Part shown: positions 1 to 9,432 of the stretch, one piece after another | Position numbering within the stretch: the first letter of the stretch is position 1 | Layout of the letters: each line of letters opens with the position of its first letter | Assembly: GCF_000423025.1 (NCBI RefSeq) | Contig: NZ_AUHE01000004.1 | Span: forward strand, 62,001-126,000 | Origin: Gordonia shandongensis DSM 45094 | Lineage (GTDB): Bacteria; Actinomycetota; Actinomycetes; Mycobacteriales; Mycobacteriaceae | Direction: 5' to 3' | Length of the DNA stretch: 64,000 nt | Translations under genes and position numbers: made by a program | The notes under the pieces: model-generated | Told to the model about the DNA's origin: nothing | The model's database searches: none | What the model saw: only the letters and a program-made list of their open reading frames with translations

Positions 1-384
1 GTACAGGAGCCCGACGACCCCGGCGGCGCCGAGCGACACCCCCGTCCCGGTGCCCGTGACGATCCGCCGCAGCCACGGCCGTTCCGCGGTGGCCGCGGCG
101 AACACGATGTCGGACATCGCGATCCACAGCGGCAGCGACCCTCCGGACGGCGCGTCGACGACCAGCAGGACGGCCATCGCCGCGAACGCCGAGGCGGGAT
201 ACCGCAGCGCCGCCAGCTGCAGGGTGAAAGCGACCAGCAGGAGCAGGACCGTCACCGGCGCCGAATACCCGCCCAGCGCCGGGACCAGGGTGAACACCCC
301 GCACGCCCAGAGCAGCACCCCGACCCCCACCGTGACGAGTGCGGCGTAGGGCATGTCGGGCCGCGAGCGCTGGATCCAGATCAT
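1..384 (-). CDS. Membrane protein N-terminus, cut by the window edge
   Basis: The frame is open from an ATG at 384 to the window edge, giving the first 128 residues. The N-terminus (MIWIQRSRPDMPYAALVTVG) is followed by at least three hydrophobic stretches separated by short arginine-rich or proline-rich turns, so this is a polytopic membrane domain. Actinobacterial NarL-partner sensor kinases commonly begin with such a module, and that is my best guess, but the catalytic part lies outside the window. An upstream GTG three bases before the ATG is an alternative start. The gene is divergent from the small membrane protein at 493. Confidence 0.5.
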   Translation of the reverse strand, partial: MIWIQRSRPDMPYAALVTVGVGVLLWACGVFTLVPALGGYSAPVTVLLLLVAFTLQLAALRYPASAFAAMAVLLVVDAPSGGSLPLWIAMSDIVFAAATAERPWLRRIVTGTGTGVSLGAAGVVGLLY

Positions 385-492
385 CACCTCGACTACAGCA
401 CATCCCTCGGGTTCCCGGGTCCCCCGGAAGGATGACCGCGCAGCGACCGGTCGGCGGATCCGCCACCGACGGATCCCGCCGACACTGAAGGC

Positions 493-1050
493 ATGACCGA
501 GCCCGATGGCATGACCGAGCTGACCGATCCCGTCCTCCTCACGATCGTCGCCTGCGAGATCGGGTTCTGGGTTCTCGTCCTCGGCGGCCTGCTCCTCCGC
601 TACCTCGCGCGACTGTCCCGCACGTCGATGGTGGTCCTCGCACTGGTCCCCGTCCTCGACGTCGTGCTGCTGGCCGTCGTCGCGATCGATCTCGCCCGCG
701 GCGGCGAGGTCGCCTTCGCACACCGGATCGCACCGATCTATCTCGGCGCCACCGTGATGTTCGGTCACCGGATGATCGCGTGGGCCGACGTCCGGTTCGC
801 CCACCGATTCGCCGACGGACCCCCGCCCACACCGATCCCGAAGAAGGGGCCCGTCCGTCGGCGCCACGAGTGGCGGGAGTTCGCCCGCTGGCTGGGGGCG
901 GCGGGCATCTCCGCGGCGATCACCGCACTGCTGGGGTTCACCGTCGCCGACGACGCCCAGCGCGAAGTCATGTTCGGCAGCTTCCAGATGCTCGGCGTCG
1001 TGACCGTCATCTGGTTCGTCACCGGCCCGGTGTGGACCCTCGGCGAGTGA
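493..1050 (+). CDS. Small conserved membrane protein, function unknown
   Basis: A 185-residue protein with about four predicted membrane segments: residues about 14-36, 44-66, a shorter one near 78-96, and two closely spaced ones at about 134-152 and 160-180. A basic, proline-rich cytoplasmic loop (around residues 110-130, PTPIPKKGPVRRRHEW) separates the halves. I recognise no enzymatic motif. The second methionine (MTELTDP, residue 7) is an alternative start. It stands alone between a divergent membrane protein and a convergent crotonase, so context gives no functional clue. Confidence 0.7.
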   Translation: MTEPDGMTELTDPVLLTIVACEIGFWVLVLGGLLLRYLARLSRTSMVVLALVPVLDVVLLAVVAIDLARGGEVAFAHRIAPIYLGATVMFGHRMIAWADVRFAHRFADGPPPTPIPKKGPVRRRHEWREFARWLGAAGISAAITALLGFTVADDAQREVMFGSFQMLGVVTVIWFVTGPVWTLGE

Positions 1051-1065
1051 CCGACCGGCCCGCCG

Positions 1066-1836
<771 letters not shown>

Positions 1837-1868
1837 GGTGCCGATAGTAGGCGTCGCACCGGTCTGCG

Positions 1869-2357
1869 TCAGTCGGTCCGACCGGGCCGCGTCAACCGGA
1901 GCGTCAGGAGCGGATACGGGCGCCCGTCGCCGTCGACGTCCGAACGGCCCACCTGTTCGAATCCCCTGGCCGCGTAGAACTCGACGGCCTGCGGGTTCTG
2001 TTCGTTCACATCGAGTTCGAGACGCGGGTGGGCGGACGCCGCGCGGTCGAGCAGCGCCGACCCGATGCCTCGACCGCGTGAGTCGGCCTCGACGAAGAGC
2101 ATCTCCAGTCGCCCGTCGGCGAGCCCCGAGAATCCGACGATCCGTCGATCGACCTCGGCCACCGTGAGATCCACCGAAGGCAGGTAGTCGCGCTCCAGCG
2201 CACCGTCGATGGCGAGGAAGTCCGCCGCGGCGAGGAAGTGGTGCGTGGCACGGACCGCGCTGCGCCAGACCCGCACGAGATCCGGATAGTCGTCGGGGCG
2301 CACCGCGGACCGCAGGACGATCCGGTCCCGAGGAGTTCTCGCCGCCCTGGGCGTCAT
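1869..2357 (-). CDS. GNAT acetyltransferase, YjaB-like
   Basis: A 162-residue GNAT protein. The acetyl-CoA binding motif RGRGIGSALL lies near residues 96-105, preceded by the beta-4 strand MLFVEAD, and the C-terminal NEQNPQAVEFYAARGF is the usual motif B. The opening ATHHFL and the ending PYPLLTLRL closely match E. coli YjaB, a putative protein-lysine acetyltransferase. The start is the ATG at 2357 because it overlaps the bcp stop as ATGA, so it is translationally coupled to the peroxiredoxin upstream. A longer open frame extends back into bcp but is only arginine-rich shadow sequence. Confidence 0.85.
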   Translation of the reverse strand: MTPRAARTPRDRIVLRSAVRPDDYPDLVRVWRSAVRATHHFLAAADFLAIDGALERDYLPSVDLTVAEVDRRIVGFSGLADGRLEMLFVEADSRGRGIGSALLDRAASAHPRLELDVNEQNPQAVEFYAARGFEQVGRSDVDGDGRPYPLLTLRLTRPGRTD

Positions 2358-2809
2358 GTCAGTGCGGCGAGCGCCCGGTCCGCGTGGACCCCCATGTTCA
2401 GTTCGGAGGCGATCACGTCGGCGATCACCCCGTCGGCGCCGATCGCGAACGTCGTCCGCTTCGTCGGGGCGCCGATCGCCCCGAAGAGGGCTCCGCGGCG
2501 CACACCGTATGCGGCCGCGACGGTCCCGTCGACGTCGGCCAGCAGCGGATAGTCCAGCGCGTGCTTGTCGGTCCAATCGCGTTGCCTGTCGACGGCGTCG
2601 CGGCTGATCCCCACGCGCGCGACCCCGGCGGCGGCGAAATCGGCGGCCAGATCACGGAAATGACAGGCCTCCCTGGTGCAGCCGGGGGTGAAGGCGGCCG
2701 GATAGAAGAACAGCGCGACCGGGCCGTTCGTCAAGAGTCCGGTCAGCGTCTGGATCTCGCCGGTCTGATCCGGCAGTTCGAAGTCGGGGGCTCGGTCACC
2801 GATCTGCAT
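2354..2809 (-). CDS. bcp: Peroxiredoxin of the Bcp/PrxQ (AhpC/TSA) family
   Basis: A 151-residue thioredoxin-fold peroxiredoxin that reduces hydroperoxides in the cytoplasm with thioredoxin-type donors. The peroxidatic cysteine is Cys44 in FTPGCTREAC, and Cys49, five residues on, is the resolving cysteine of the PrxQ type. Length is normal for the family. It begins at an ATG and its TGA overlaps the start of the GNAT gene by four bases, so both are made from one message. The four-copy 16-bp repeat (2841-2904) lies just upstream of its start. Confidence 0.93.
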   Translation of the reverse strand: MQIGDRAPDFELPDQTGEIQTLTGLLTNGPVALFFYPAAFTPGCTREACHFRDLAADFAAAGVARVGISRDAVDRQRDWTDKHALDYPLLADVDGTVAAAYGVRRGALFGAIGAPTKRTTFAIGADGVIADVIASELNMGVHADRALAALT

Positions 2810-2840
2810 GAGTGCAGCCTACGCCGCCGCCGAGGTCGGG

Positions 2841-2904
2841 CCGGCCGGACTTCAGACCGGCCGGACTTCAGACCGGCCGGACTTCAGACTGGCCGGACTT
2901 CAGA
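2841..2904. repeat. Four tandem copies of a 16-bp unit
   Basis: The unit CCGGCCGGACTTCAGA occurs at 2841-2856, 2857-2872, 2873-2888 and, with one C-to-T change, 2889-2904. On the minus strand each copy carries GTCTGA, and the first of these is the Val-stop end of the response regulator gene. The array therefore fills the gap between that gene and bcp and includes the regulator's stop codon. Confidence 0.97.
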
Positions 2905-3553
2905 CAAGGCCGGCGTCGTGCATCGCAATCGCCACCTGGACGCGGTTACTCGCGTCGAGTTTGGTGAAGATGTGCGAGATGTGCGCCTTGACCGTGGCGA
3001 CCGACATGTAGAGGGCCTCGGCGATCTCCGCGTTCGACGATCCGCGCGCCAGATTCACCGCGACTTCCCGCTCACGGTCGGTGAGCGCCGCGACCGCATC
3101 CGCGACGGGGCGGTCGCGGGTCGGCTCGTGTCCGTCGACGACCTGCTTGATCAGGGCCGCGGTGACCGACGGGCTCAGCGCCGGCCGGCCTTCGCGGACC
3201 GCGCCGATGGCCGCGACGATCTCCTCGGGCGGCGTGTCCTTGAGGAGGAATCCGTCCGCGCCGACCGCCAGTGCCCGCACCACGTGGTCGTCGGCGTCGA
3301 AGGTCGTCAGAACGATCACCGCGGGCGGCGGCGACGCGGCCTTCAGCGCCTTGGTCGCCTCGATCCCGTCCATCACCGGCATCCGCAGATCCATCAGCAC
3401 CAGATCGACGGGGTCCTGCGCGTGCAGTTCCACGGCGCGGCGGCCGTCGGCCGCTTCGGCCACCACCTCCAGACTCCGGTCGCCGCCGACCAGCAGGCGC
3501 AGCCCGGACCGGACCAGCGGGTCGTCGTCGACGATCATCACCCGGGACGTCAT
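2900..3553 (-). CDS. NarL/LuxR-family response regulator
   Basis: A 217-residue response regulator. The receiver domain has the acidic pair in VDDDP, the phosphoacceptor aspartate in DLVLMDLRMP and the conserved lysine in FLLKDTPP. The C-terminal LuxR helix-turn-helix begins at ALTDREREV and contains SNAEIAEALYMSVATVKAHISHIFTKL with a break at two residues from the family consensus. The ATG at 3553 overlaps the kinase stop as ATGA, which favours it over the upstream GTG six codons earlier. With the kinase it forms a two-component system, and the ABC exporter divergent from the kinase is its likely target. Confidence 0.92.
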   Translation of the reverse strand: MTSRVMIVDDDPLVRSGLRLLVGGDRSLEVVAEAADGRRAVELHAQDPVDLVLMDLRMPVMDGIEATKALKAASPPPAVIVLTTFDADDHVVRALAVGADGFLLKDTPPEEIVAAIGAVREGRPALSPSVTAALIKQVVDGHEPTRDRPVADAVAALTDREREVAVNLARGSSNAEIAEALYMSVATVKAHISHIFTKLDASNRVQVAIAMHDAGLV

Positions 3554-4800
3554 GACTGCCACGGTAGCCACACTCTCAACACGAAACGGTCGTCACCGGT
3601 GACGCGCGTCGACTGCCGTCCCCCGCGCAATTCCACCCGCTCGGCCAGACCGACCAGCCCGAAGCCCGACGGCGGCGCCGACGGCCCCCGGGCACCGATC
3701 GGCAGCGGATTGCTCACCACCAGGTCGACGCCGTGATCGGGGCCGCCGCCGACCGCCACGGTGACCGCCGTCGCGGGGGCGTGCTTCCGCGCATTCGTCA
3801 ACCCCTCCTGAACGCACCGGTACAGGGTCCGCCCGGTGGCTTCGGGGATCTCGGCCAGATCCGTCTCGCACTCCAGGGTCACCCGCATGCCGGTCTCGCG
3901 GTTCTCCGCCACCAGGTCGACGATGTCGGCGGCCCCGGCCTGCGGCGGCTCGGGCCGCGCGTCGCCGGGGCCCTCGCGCAGGACGCCCAGCACCTCGCGC
4001 AGTTCGGTCAACGCACGCGCCGACGTCGCCTGGATCGTCTCGGCGGCCTCCCGGACCTGATCGGCGGGCAGATCGTCGCGGAAGGTGAGCGCACCCGCAT
4101 ACATGTGGATCGTCGAGATCCGGTGCGCCAGCACGTCGTGCATCTCCCGCGCGATCCGCGACCGCTCGGCCACCTGGGCCTCCCGGATCTTCGCCGACTG
4201 CTCGGCCTCGGCCAACTGGGCCCGCGACCGCCAGCTGCCGATCAGTTCGCGCCGCGAACCGATGTACATCCCCCAGGCGATGACGAGCGCGACGAGCACC
4301 ACGGCGACGGCGATCTCGAGCAGTGTCATCCGGGGCTGGCCGGGGACCTCGTACAGGCGCTGGGCCACCCCCGTCCCGACCGCGGCGAAGACCCCGACCG
4401 GCAGGATCTCCCGCCACCGCCGGCGTGTCGACAGCGAGACGAGCGCCAACGTCGCCGGCCCCGACGCCGCCGCCGAGACCATGCCGAGGACATAGGTCGC
4501 GACGGTGACGACGACCGGGTGACTGCGCCGCCAGTGCACGACGACCAGCGCGACCACGCCGAGAACGATGTCGGTGACCAGCCACCACGGCCGGTCGCTC
4601 CACAGCGGACCGACGCGCGGCCAGACCCCGATGACCGACAGCGCGAGAACCACGATCAGGCGCCACGCATGGCCGCGCCACGTCAACGGCGGCTGGTAGT
4701 CGTCGGGGTCCACGCAGATCACCGTAGACGTCTGCCCACCCGATCCGCCTCGACCGGGGGACGAGAGCCGACCCCCTACTTTCGGCTGATACGAGTTCAT
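3550..4800 (-). CDS. Sensor histidine kinase, DesK/NarL-partner type (HisKA_3)
   Basis: A 416-residue membrane kinase. About four to five hydrophobic segments fall between residues 45 and 180, followed by a helical linker rich in Glu and Ala. The dimerisation and phosphoacceptor motif is AREMHDVLAHRIS, and the C-terminal ATPase domain shows EGLTNARKHAP (N box) and GFGLVGLAERVELRGG (G box). It phosphorylates the regulator encoded immediately downstream, with a four-base overlap. The first 30 residues look poorly conserved, so a GTG near 4722 is a possible later start. Only 47 bp separate it from the divergent ABC transporter. Confidence 0.9.
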   Translation of the reverse strand: MNSYQPKVGGRLSSPGRGGSGGQTSTVICVDPDDYQPPLTWRGHAWRLIVVLALSVIGVWPRVGPLWSDRPWWLVTDIVLGVVALVVVHWRRSHPVVVTVATYVLGMVSAAASGPATLALVSLSTRRRWREILPVGVFAAVGTGVAQRLYEVPGQPRMTLLEIAVAVVLVALVIAWGMYIGSRRELIGSWRSRAQLAEAEQSAKIREAQVAERSRIAREMHDVLAHRISTIHMYAGALTFRDDLPADQVREAAETIQATSARALTELREVLGVLREGPGDARPEPPQAGAADIVDLVAENRETGMRVTLECETDLAEIPEATGRTLYRCVQEGLTNARKHAPATAVTVAVGGGPDHGVDLVVSNPLPIGARGPSAPPSGFGLVGLAERVELRGGRQSTRVTGDDRFVLRVWLPWQS

Positions 4801-4847
4801 CCCCGCGGCGGATGTGCCCGAGCCGATGGACCGGCAGGATCGAGGCC

Positions 4848-5759
4848 ATGATCACTGTCGAACATCTGACGAAGCGATACGGGGAGTTCGTCGCCGTCGA
4901 CGACGTCTCCTTCGCCTGCAAACCCGGTCGGGTCACCGGCTTCCTCGGACCGAACGGTGCGGGCAAGTCGACCACCATGCGGATCATCGCGGGGCTCACT
5001 CCGGCGACGTCCGGATCGGCGACCATCGCCGGAACCCACTACCGCGACATCCCGAATCCCGCGACCCAGGTGGGCGTCCTGCTCGATGCGTCCGCTCAGC
5101 ACGCCGGCCGCAGCGGCGGTGAGGTCCTCAAGCTCTCGGCGATGACGATGGGCCTCGACCCGGCTCGCGTCGACGAGGTCCTGCACCTGGTGAGCCTGTC
5201 GGACGAGGAGGCCAACCGCCGGGTGCGCAACTACTCGCTCGGCATGCGCCAGCGTCTCGGCATCGCCAATGCGCTGCTCGGCGACCCGAAGATCCTCATC
5301 CTCGACGAACCGGCCAACGGTCTCGACCCAGCGGGCATCCACTGGATGCGCACCCTGCTGCGCAACTACGCCGACCGCGGCGGCACCGTCCTGCTCTCGT
5401 CGCATCTCCTGCATGAGATCGAGATCATCGCCGACGACATCATCGTCATCGGACACGGGCGGATCGTGGCCGGCGGCCCCAAGGAGGAGTTGCTCGCGGG
5501 CACCGGCACGCGGGTGAAGGCGGTCGACGACGCTCGGCTCGGCGATGCGCTCACGGCGGCCGGAATCGCGATCCACCCGGTCGAGGGCGGCGGCTTCGCC
5601 GCCGAGGCCGAACCCGAGCAGGTCGGCCGCGTGGCCCTCGACGCCAGCGTCCACCTCGTCGAACTGCGCCCCGGCGACAACCAGGGGCTCGAGCAGATGT
5701 TCCTGCAGCTGACCGAACAGACGCAGCGCGAGCAGCCTGCGCAGATGGGAGCGCTCTGA
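4848..5759 (+). CDS. ABC transporter ATP-binding protein (DrrA/CcmA-like exporter class)
   Basis: A 303-residue ATPase. Walker A is GPNGAGKS at residues 34-41, the signature is YSLGMRQR, Walker B is ILILDEP and the H-loop is SSHLLHEIE. The C-terminal third after about residue 215 is the extension typical of drug and antimicrobial-peptide exporters. The ATG at 4848 follows a GGATCGAGG ribosome site; an upstream frame extension is not needed. Its TGA overlaps the permease ATG by one base (TGATG), so the two subunits are co-translated. The divergent two-component system probably senses the transported compound. Confidence 0.92.
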   Translation: MITVEHLTKRYGEFVAVDDVSFACKPGRVTGFLGPNGAGKSTTMRIIAGLTPATSGSATIAGTHYRDIPNPATQVGVLLDASAQHAGRSGGEVLKLSAMTMGLDPARVDEVLHLVSLSDEEANRRVRNYSLGMRQRLGIANALLGDPKILILDEPANGLDPAGIHWMRTLLRNYADRGGTVLLSSHLLHEIEIIADDIIVIGHGRIVAGGPKEELLAGTGTRVKAVDDARLGDALTAAGIAIHPVEGGGFAAEAEPEQVGRVALDASVHLVELRPGDNQGLEQMFLQLTEQTQREQPAQMGAL

Positions 5760-6544
5760 TGTCTACCGCCTACGTCACCGTCGACACGACGGCCGCGCCG
5801 ATCCCACTGTCCCGGCTCACCCGGGTGGAGCTGCGCAAGCTCGTCGACACGCGCGCCGGCTTCTGGCTCATCGCCTCGATGGGGCTGATCGCCGTCTTGA
5901 TCGGCGTCATCATGCTGATCGCGAATCGGAACAACCCCGAAGACCTGACGTTCGACAACTTCTTCATGCTGATGAACCAGCCGACGGCCTTCCTGCTGCC
6001 GGTGATGGCGATCCTCCTGGTGACCAGCGAGTGGAGTCAGCGGACGGCGCTCGCGACCTTCACGATGGAGCCGCGCCGTGAACGGATCATCGCCGCCAAG
6101 CTGATCGCCTCGGTGATCGCCGCACTCGGAGCGGTGCTGGCGGCAGCGGTCGTCGGCGCCGTCGCGACCGTGATCGCTCAGCTCACCACGTCCACGTCGG
6201 ATGCCTGGTCGGTCTCGGGACTCTCGATCCTGTACGCCGTGGTCCTCCAACTGGCCGGCCTGCTCCTCGGGTTCGCCTTCGCGGCGGCGTTCCTCAACAC
6301 CCCGATCGCGATCGTGATCTACTTCGTCCTGCCGTCGATCTTCACGCTCGCGGGCAACATCATCCCGTGGTTCCGCGAGAACCTCATCGACTGGATCTCC
6401 ACCGACATGACGATGATCCCGTTCCAGGACGGCGGCACCGCCGACGGCGGCGACTGGCTCCGCTTCCTGGTGGCGTACGGCCTGTGGATCGGCGTCCCCC
6501 TCACGTTCGGCATCGTCCGAATCATGCGTTCAGAGGTGAAGTGA
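5759..6544 (+). CDS. ABC-2 type membrane permease
   Basis: A 261-residue integral membrane protein with about six hydrophobic segments and the ABC-2 layout: cytoplasmic N-terminus with RVELRKLVDTRAGFWL, first helix near residues 38-58, a paired second helix, and four more before a short basic C-terminus (VRIMRSEVK). It supplies the channel for the ATPase encoded just upstream. Substrate is unknown; the neighbouring sensor kinase and regulator suggest export in response to an envelope-active compound. Confidence 0.88.
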   Translation: MSTAYVTVDTTAAPIPLSRLTRVELRKLVDTRAGFWLIASMGLIAVLIGVIMLIANRNNPEDLTFDNFFMLMNQPTAFLLPVMAILLVTSEWSQRTALATFTMEPRRERIIAAKLIASVIAALGAVLAAAVVGAVATVIAQLTTSTSDAWSVSGLSILYAVVLQLAGLLLGFAFAAAFLNTPIAIVIYFVLPSIFTLAGNIIPWFRENLIDWISTDMTMIPFQDGGTADGGDWLRFLVAYGLWIGVPLTFGIVRIMRSEVK

Positions 6545-6677
6545 CGCCGCGGCGAGCGACGTCACCGCCTGCGAAGAGCTGAACGCAGCACCCGACCGGC
6601 GCGCCCGAGAGTTCTCCCCGGGCGCGCCGGTCGTGCGTTCACGGCCGGGCCGCTCGGCCCCTCGGTACGCTCGGCCC

Positions 6678-7307
6678 ATGGGTTTCACCGGTTTTCCCGA
6701 GGCCGCGCTCGACTTCTACGATGACCTGGAGATCGATAACAGCAAGGTCTTCTGGGAGGCCAACCGCGAGGTGTACCGCACCGCCGTCGCCGGACCGATG
6801 GCCGCGTTGACCGACGAGCTCGCCGAGGAGTTCGGGGCGGCCAAGATCTTCCGGCCCCACCGCGACGTCCGATTCTCCAAGGACAAGACGCCGTACAAGA
6901 CCCATCAGGGGGCATTCGTCCCCGTGGCGCCCGCGACCGGCTACTACGTCGAGATCGCGGCGCCGGGCGTCACGGTCGCGGCGGGTTTCTATCAGGCCGA
7001 CGCCGAACGTCTCGCCTTCCTGCGGCGCGCCATCGACGAGGACCTGCACGGCGCCGAGCTGGCACACATCGTCGACTCGCTGCGCCGCCGCGGATGGGAG
7101 ATCGGCGGCGACCGGCTCAAGACCGCCCCGCGGGGGTGGAGCGTCGAGCATCCCCGCATCGAACTCCTGCGCCACCGGTCGTTGACCGCGACCCGCACCT
7201 ATGGTTTCGACGAGGTGATCCACACTCCCGCGCTCGTCGAGCAGGTGCGAACGCACTGGCGGGAGACGCGGCCGCTGCTCGACTGGCTCGTCCGCCACGG
7301 CGCCTGA
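6678..7307 (+). CDS. DUF2461 family protein
   Basis: A 209-residue protein of the TIGR02453/DUF2461 family. Family hallmarks are the opening GFPEAALDFYDDLEIDNSK, the RPHRDVRFSKDKTPYKTH block and YYVEIAAPGVTVAAGFY. The function of the family is not established. The ATG at 6678 is chosen because homology begins there; the open frame continues 15 codons upstream without a ribosome site. It stands alone after a gap of 130 bp from the ABC permease. Confidence 0.88.
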   Translation: MGFTGFPEAALDFYDDLEIDNSKVFWEANREVYRTAVAGPMAALTDELAEEFGAAKIFRPHRDVRFSKDKTPYKTHQGAFVPVAPATGYYVEIAAPGVTVAAGFYQADAERLAFLRRAIDEDLHGAELAHIVDSLRRRGWEIGGDRLKTAPRGWSVEHPRIELLRHRSLTATRTYGFDEVIHTPALVEQVRTHWRETRPLLDWLVRHGA

Positions 7308-7330
7308 CCCGGCGTCAAGAGGTCTCGGAG

Positions 7331-8311
7331 TCAGAGACCGCCCAGCACGGGCCGCCAGCGCCGCGGCATCGGTGCCGTCACGGCGAGATCGGGTTCCCCG
7401 GGGCGCGGGATCACCAGGGCGGCGGCGTGCAGGTGCAGGCCGGTGCCGCCGGCGGCGGCGACCCGCGCGTTGAACGCCGGATCGCCGTAGCGGTCGTCCC
7501 CGGCGATCGGGTGTCCCGCGTGCCGGAGGTGCACGCGGATCTGGTGTTTGCGACCGGTCGCCAACGACACGTCGAGCACTGAGGCACGGGACCCGAGGCG
7601 ACGCCGCACCGAGACGCGCGTCCGGGCGCGTCGTCCCGCCGGGTCGACCACCACGCGGCCGTCGTCGCGACGACGCAGCGGGGCGTCGAGGACCGTGAGG
7701 CCGGCCGGCCAGCGCCCCGACACGACCGCCATGTACCGGCGCTCGATCTCGTCTTCCCGGTCGCGCAGCAGTTCGTGAAGATATCGCAGCATCGACGGCG
7801 TCTTCGCCAGCGCGAGGACACCCGAGGTATCGCGATCGAGACGGTGGCCCAGCTCCAGTTCGGGCAGGTCGGGGCGCAGGTCCCGGAGCGCCTCGATCAC
7901 GCCGGCCCGGGCGCCGGTCCCCCTGTGCACCGGAATGCCCGCGGGTTTGTCGACCACGAGCAGATCGTCGTCCTCGTGCAGGACGACGTCGCGCAGCTGC
8001 CGCCGAAGACTCGACGGGATGCCGGGCGTCGACACGCGGTCGCCGTCGACCCGCAGTTCGGGGACGTCGATGACGTCGCCCTCCCGGAGTCGGTAGTCCT
8101 GCGCGGTGCGGGCTCCGTTGACGCGCAGCCGTCCCTGGCGGATGAGTCGGAACAGGAGCCCGGCGGGTACCCCCTTGTGTCGCGACCGCAGGAACTTGTC
8201 GAGGCGTCGACCGGCGTGTTCACCGTCCACGGTGATCGTGCCCGCCGGTCGGACGGTCCCGCCGCCGTCACCCCGGGGCCCCGCATCGGCGCGGCCGCCC
8301 GCCTTCGACAT
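7331..8311 (-). CDS. RluA-family 23S rRNA pseudouridine synthase
   Basis: A 326-residue RNA modification enzyme. An S4 RNA-binding domain covers roughly residues 25-85 (RRLDKFLRSR, RQGRLRVNG) and the catalytic domain follows, with the motif GHRLDRDTSGVL holding the catalytic aspartate and later ATGRKHQIRVHL. This layout matches RluC, which isomerises uridines in 23S rRNA, but the target cannot be read from sequence. The ATG at 8311, preceded by GGAG, is taken as the start; the open frame runs 21 codons further. A basic, glycine-rich N-terminal tail precedes the S4 domain. Confidence 0.9.
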   Translation of the reverse strand: MSKAGGRADAGPRGDGGGTVRPAGTITVDGEHAGRRLDKFLRSRHKGVPAGLLFRLIRQGRLRVNGARTAQDYRLREGDVIDVPELRVDGDRVSTPGIPSSLRRQLRDVVLHEDDDLLVVDKPAGIPVHRGTGARAGVIEALRDLRPDLPELELGHRLDRDTSGVLALAKTPSMLRYLHELLRDREDEIERRYMAVVSGRWPAGLTVLDAPLRRRDDGRVVVDPAGRRARTRVSVRRRLGSRASVLDVSLATGRKHQIRVHLRHAGHPIAGDDRYGDPAFNARVAAAGGTGLHLHAAALVIPRPGEPDLAVTAPMPRRWRPVLGGL

Positions 8312-8419
8312 CCGATCACTCCACGCGGTCGTCACGCCCGGCCTCACCTCCGCCGCCGGGCACAGCGCCCCCACCGTACCCAGCGGGCGTCGGGCGACCG
8401 CCCATGCCCCGGTGGGCGA

Positions 8420-9172
8420 TCAGGAGCCGAGCAGATCGGCGATGGTCCGCACCGCGGTCACGAGGTCGCCGACCATCGCGTCCAGGCGATCGGCGCGGCT
8501 CGACGGGGCGACGACCGACACGCTGGCCACCGGTCGGCCGGCACGGTCGAGGACCGGTGCCGCGATGCCGGCGACGTCGTGCATCAGCTCGTCGTGGGTC
8601 GTCGCGTACCCGCGGTCGCGGATGGCCGCGAGCGTCGATCGGATCGTGTCGGGATCGAGTCCGTCGGGATCGAGTCCGTCGGTTTCGAGGCCGTCGGCGA
8701 GTGCGGCGGTGACGATCCGAGGGTCGGCGTGGGCGAGGATGACCAGTCCCGCCGCGCCGCGATGCAGCGGGATCCGGTGACCGACGGGGAATTCGACGCG
8801 GACGACGTGGGTGCGGGTCTCGACCTGGTCGACCGCGATCGCCTGCGGTCGCCGGCCGCCGAACTCGGGGACGAACACCAGGACGGTCTCACCGGTCCTC
8901 TCGGAGAGGTCTTCGATCACGTGGTGGGAGATCGCGCGGATGTCCGGGCCGACCGACTCGGCGATCCGCAGGACGGTCGATCCGATGGAGTACACCGCCG
9001 CACCGTCGACGCGGTGGACGAAGCCGCGGCCGTGCAGTGTCGCCAGGAGCCGATGGACGGTGGTCCGATTCATGTCGAGTTCGCGGGCGAGCTCGGCCGG
9101 GGTCCGATTGGGAGACTCGGCCAGGTGGACGAGCAGCCGCAGGGCTTGGTCGACCGTCGATGAGATGTTCAC
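8420..9172 (-). CDS. IclR-family transcriptional regulator
   Basis: A 250-residue IclR protein. The winged helix-turn-helix is at residues about 1-70 (LDMNRTTVHRLLATL is the recognition part) and the effector domain follows, with ETVLVFVP and the late ASVSVVAP segment. The GTG at 9172 is preceded by GGGAGGCGG, which decides the start. Residues DGLDPDGLDPD come from a 15-bp in-frame tandem repeat near 8655-8700, an insertion in a loop of the effector domain. It is divergent from the hydrolase/dioxygenase pair at 9551, which it probably controls. Confidence 0.9.
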   Translation of the reverse strand: MNISSTVDQALRLLVHLAESPNRTPAELARELDMNRTTVHRLLATLHGRGFVHRVDGAAVYSIGSTVLRIAESVGPDIRAISHHVIEDLSERTGETVLVFVPEFGGRRPQAIAVDQVETRTHVVRVEFPVGHRIPLHRGAAGLVILAHADPRIVTAALADGLETDGLDPDGLDPDTIRSTLAAIRDRGYATTHDELMHDVAGIAAPVLDRAGRPVASVSVVAPSSRADRLDAMVGDLVTAVRTIADLLGS

Positions 9173-9243
9173 CGTCCGACCGCCTCCCTCGTCCCGGTTC
9201 GCCGCGCATCGCCGTTCGTGGACACGCGCGATCGGGCGCCAGT

Positions 9244-9291
9244 GTATCGGTGCCCCGACGCTGTGCCGTATCGGTGCCGCGATGCTGTGCC
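9244..9291. repeat. Two tandem copies of a 24-bp unit upstream of the IclR gene
   Basis: GTATCGGTGCC-S-CGA-Y-GCTGTGCC is repeated at 9244-9267 and 9268-9291 with two mismatches. It lies about 70 bp upstream of the regulator start, in the shared divergent promoter region, where IclR operators would be expected. Confidence 0.85.
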
Positions 9292-9324
9292 GCACGCCCG
9301 ACGTTGGCCACACCGACGCCACCG

Positions 9325-9353
9325 TTGACGATCCGTGTGATCCCCGATACATT
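9325..9353 (+). promoter_or_regulatory. Predicted sigma-70-type promoter for the hydrolase/dioxygenase unit
   Basis: TTGACG (9325-9330) and TACATT (9348-9353) are separated by exactly 17 bp. The following sequence is unusually AT-rich for this genome (TTTAAAGTTCATTATTAG). Transcription from here would give a leader of about 190 nt that contains the five-copy repeat. Confidence 0.6.
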
Positions 9354-9432
9354 TAAAGTTCATTATTAGAACCGTAATAGGTCATTTCTGCGGGACGGCG
9401 GTCGCCGCACGGTAAGCGCACCCACAGCGCCA

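Noticed and set aside
2384-3736. 450-codon plus-strand frame opposite bcp and the response regulator
   Set aside because: It is antisense to two clear protein families and shows no domain; high GC alone keeps it open.
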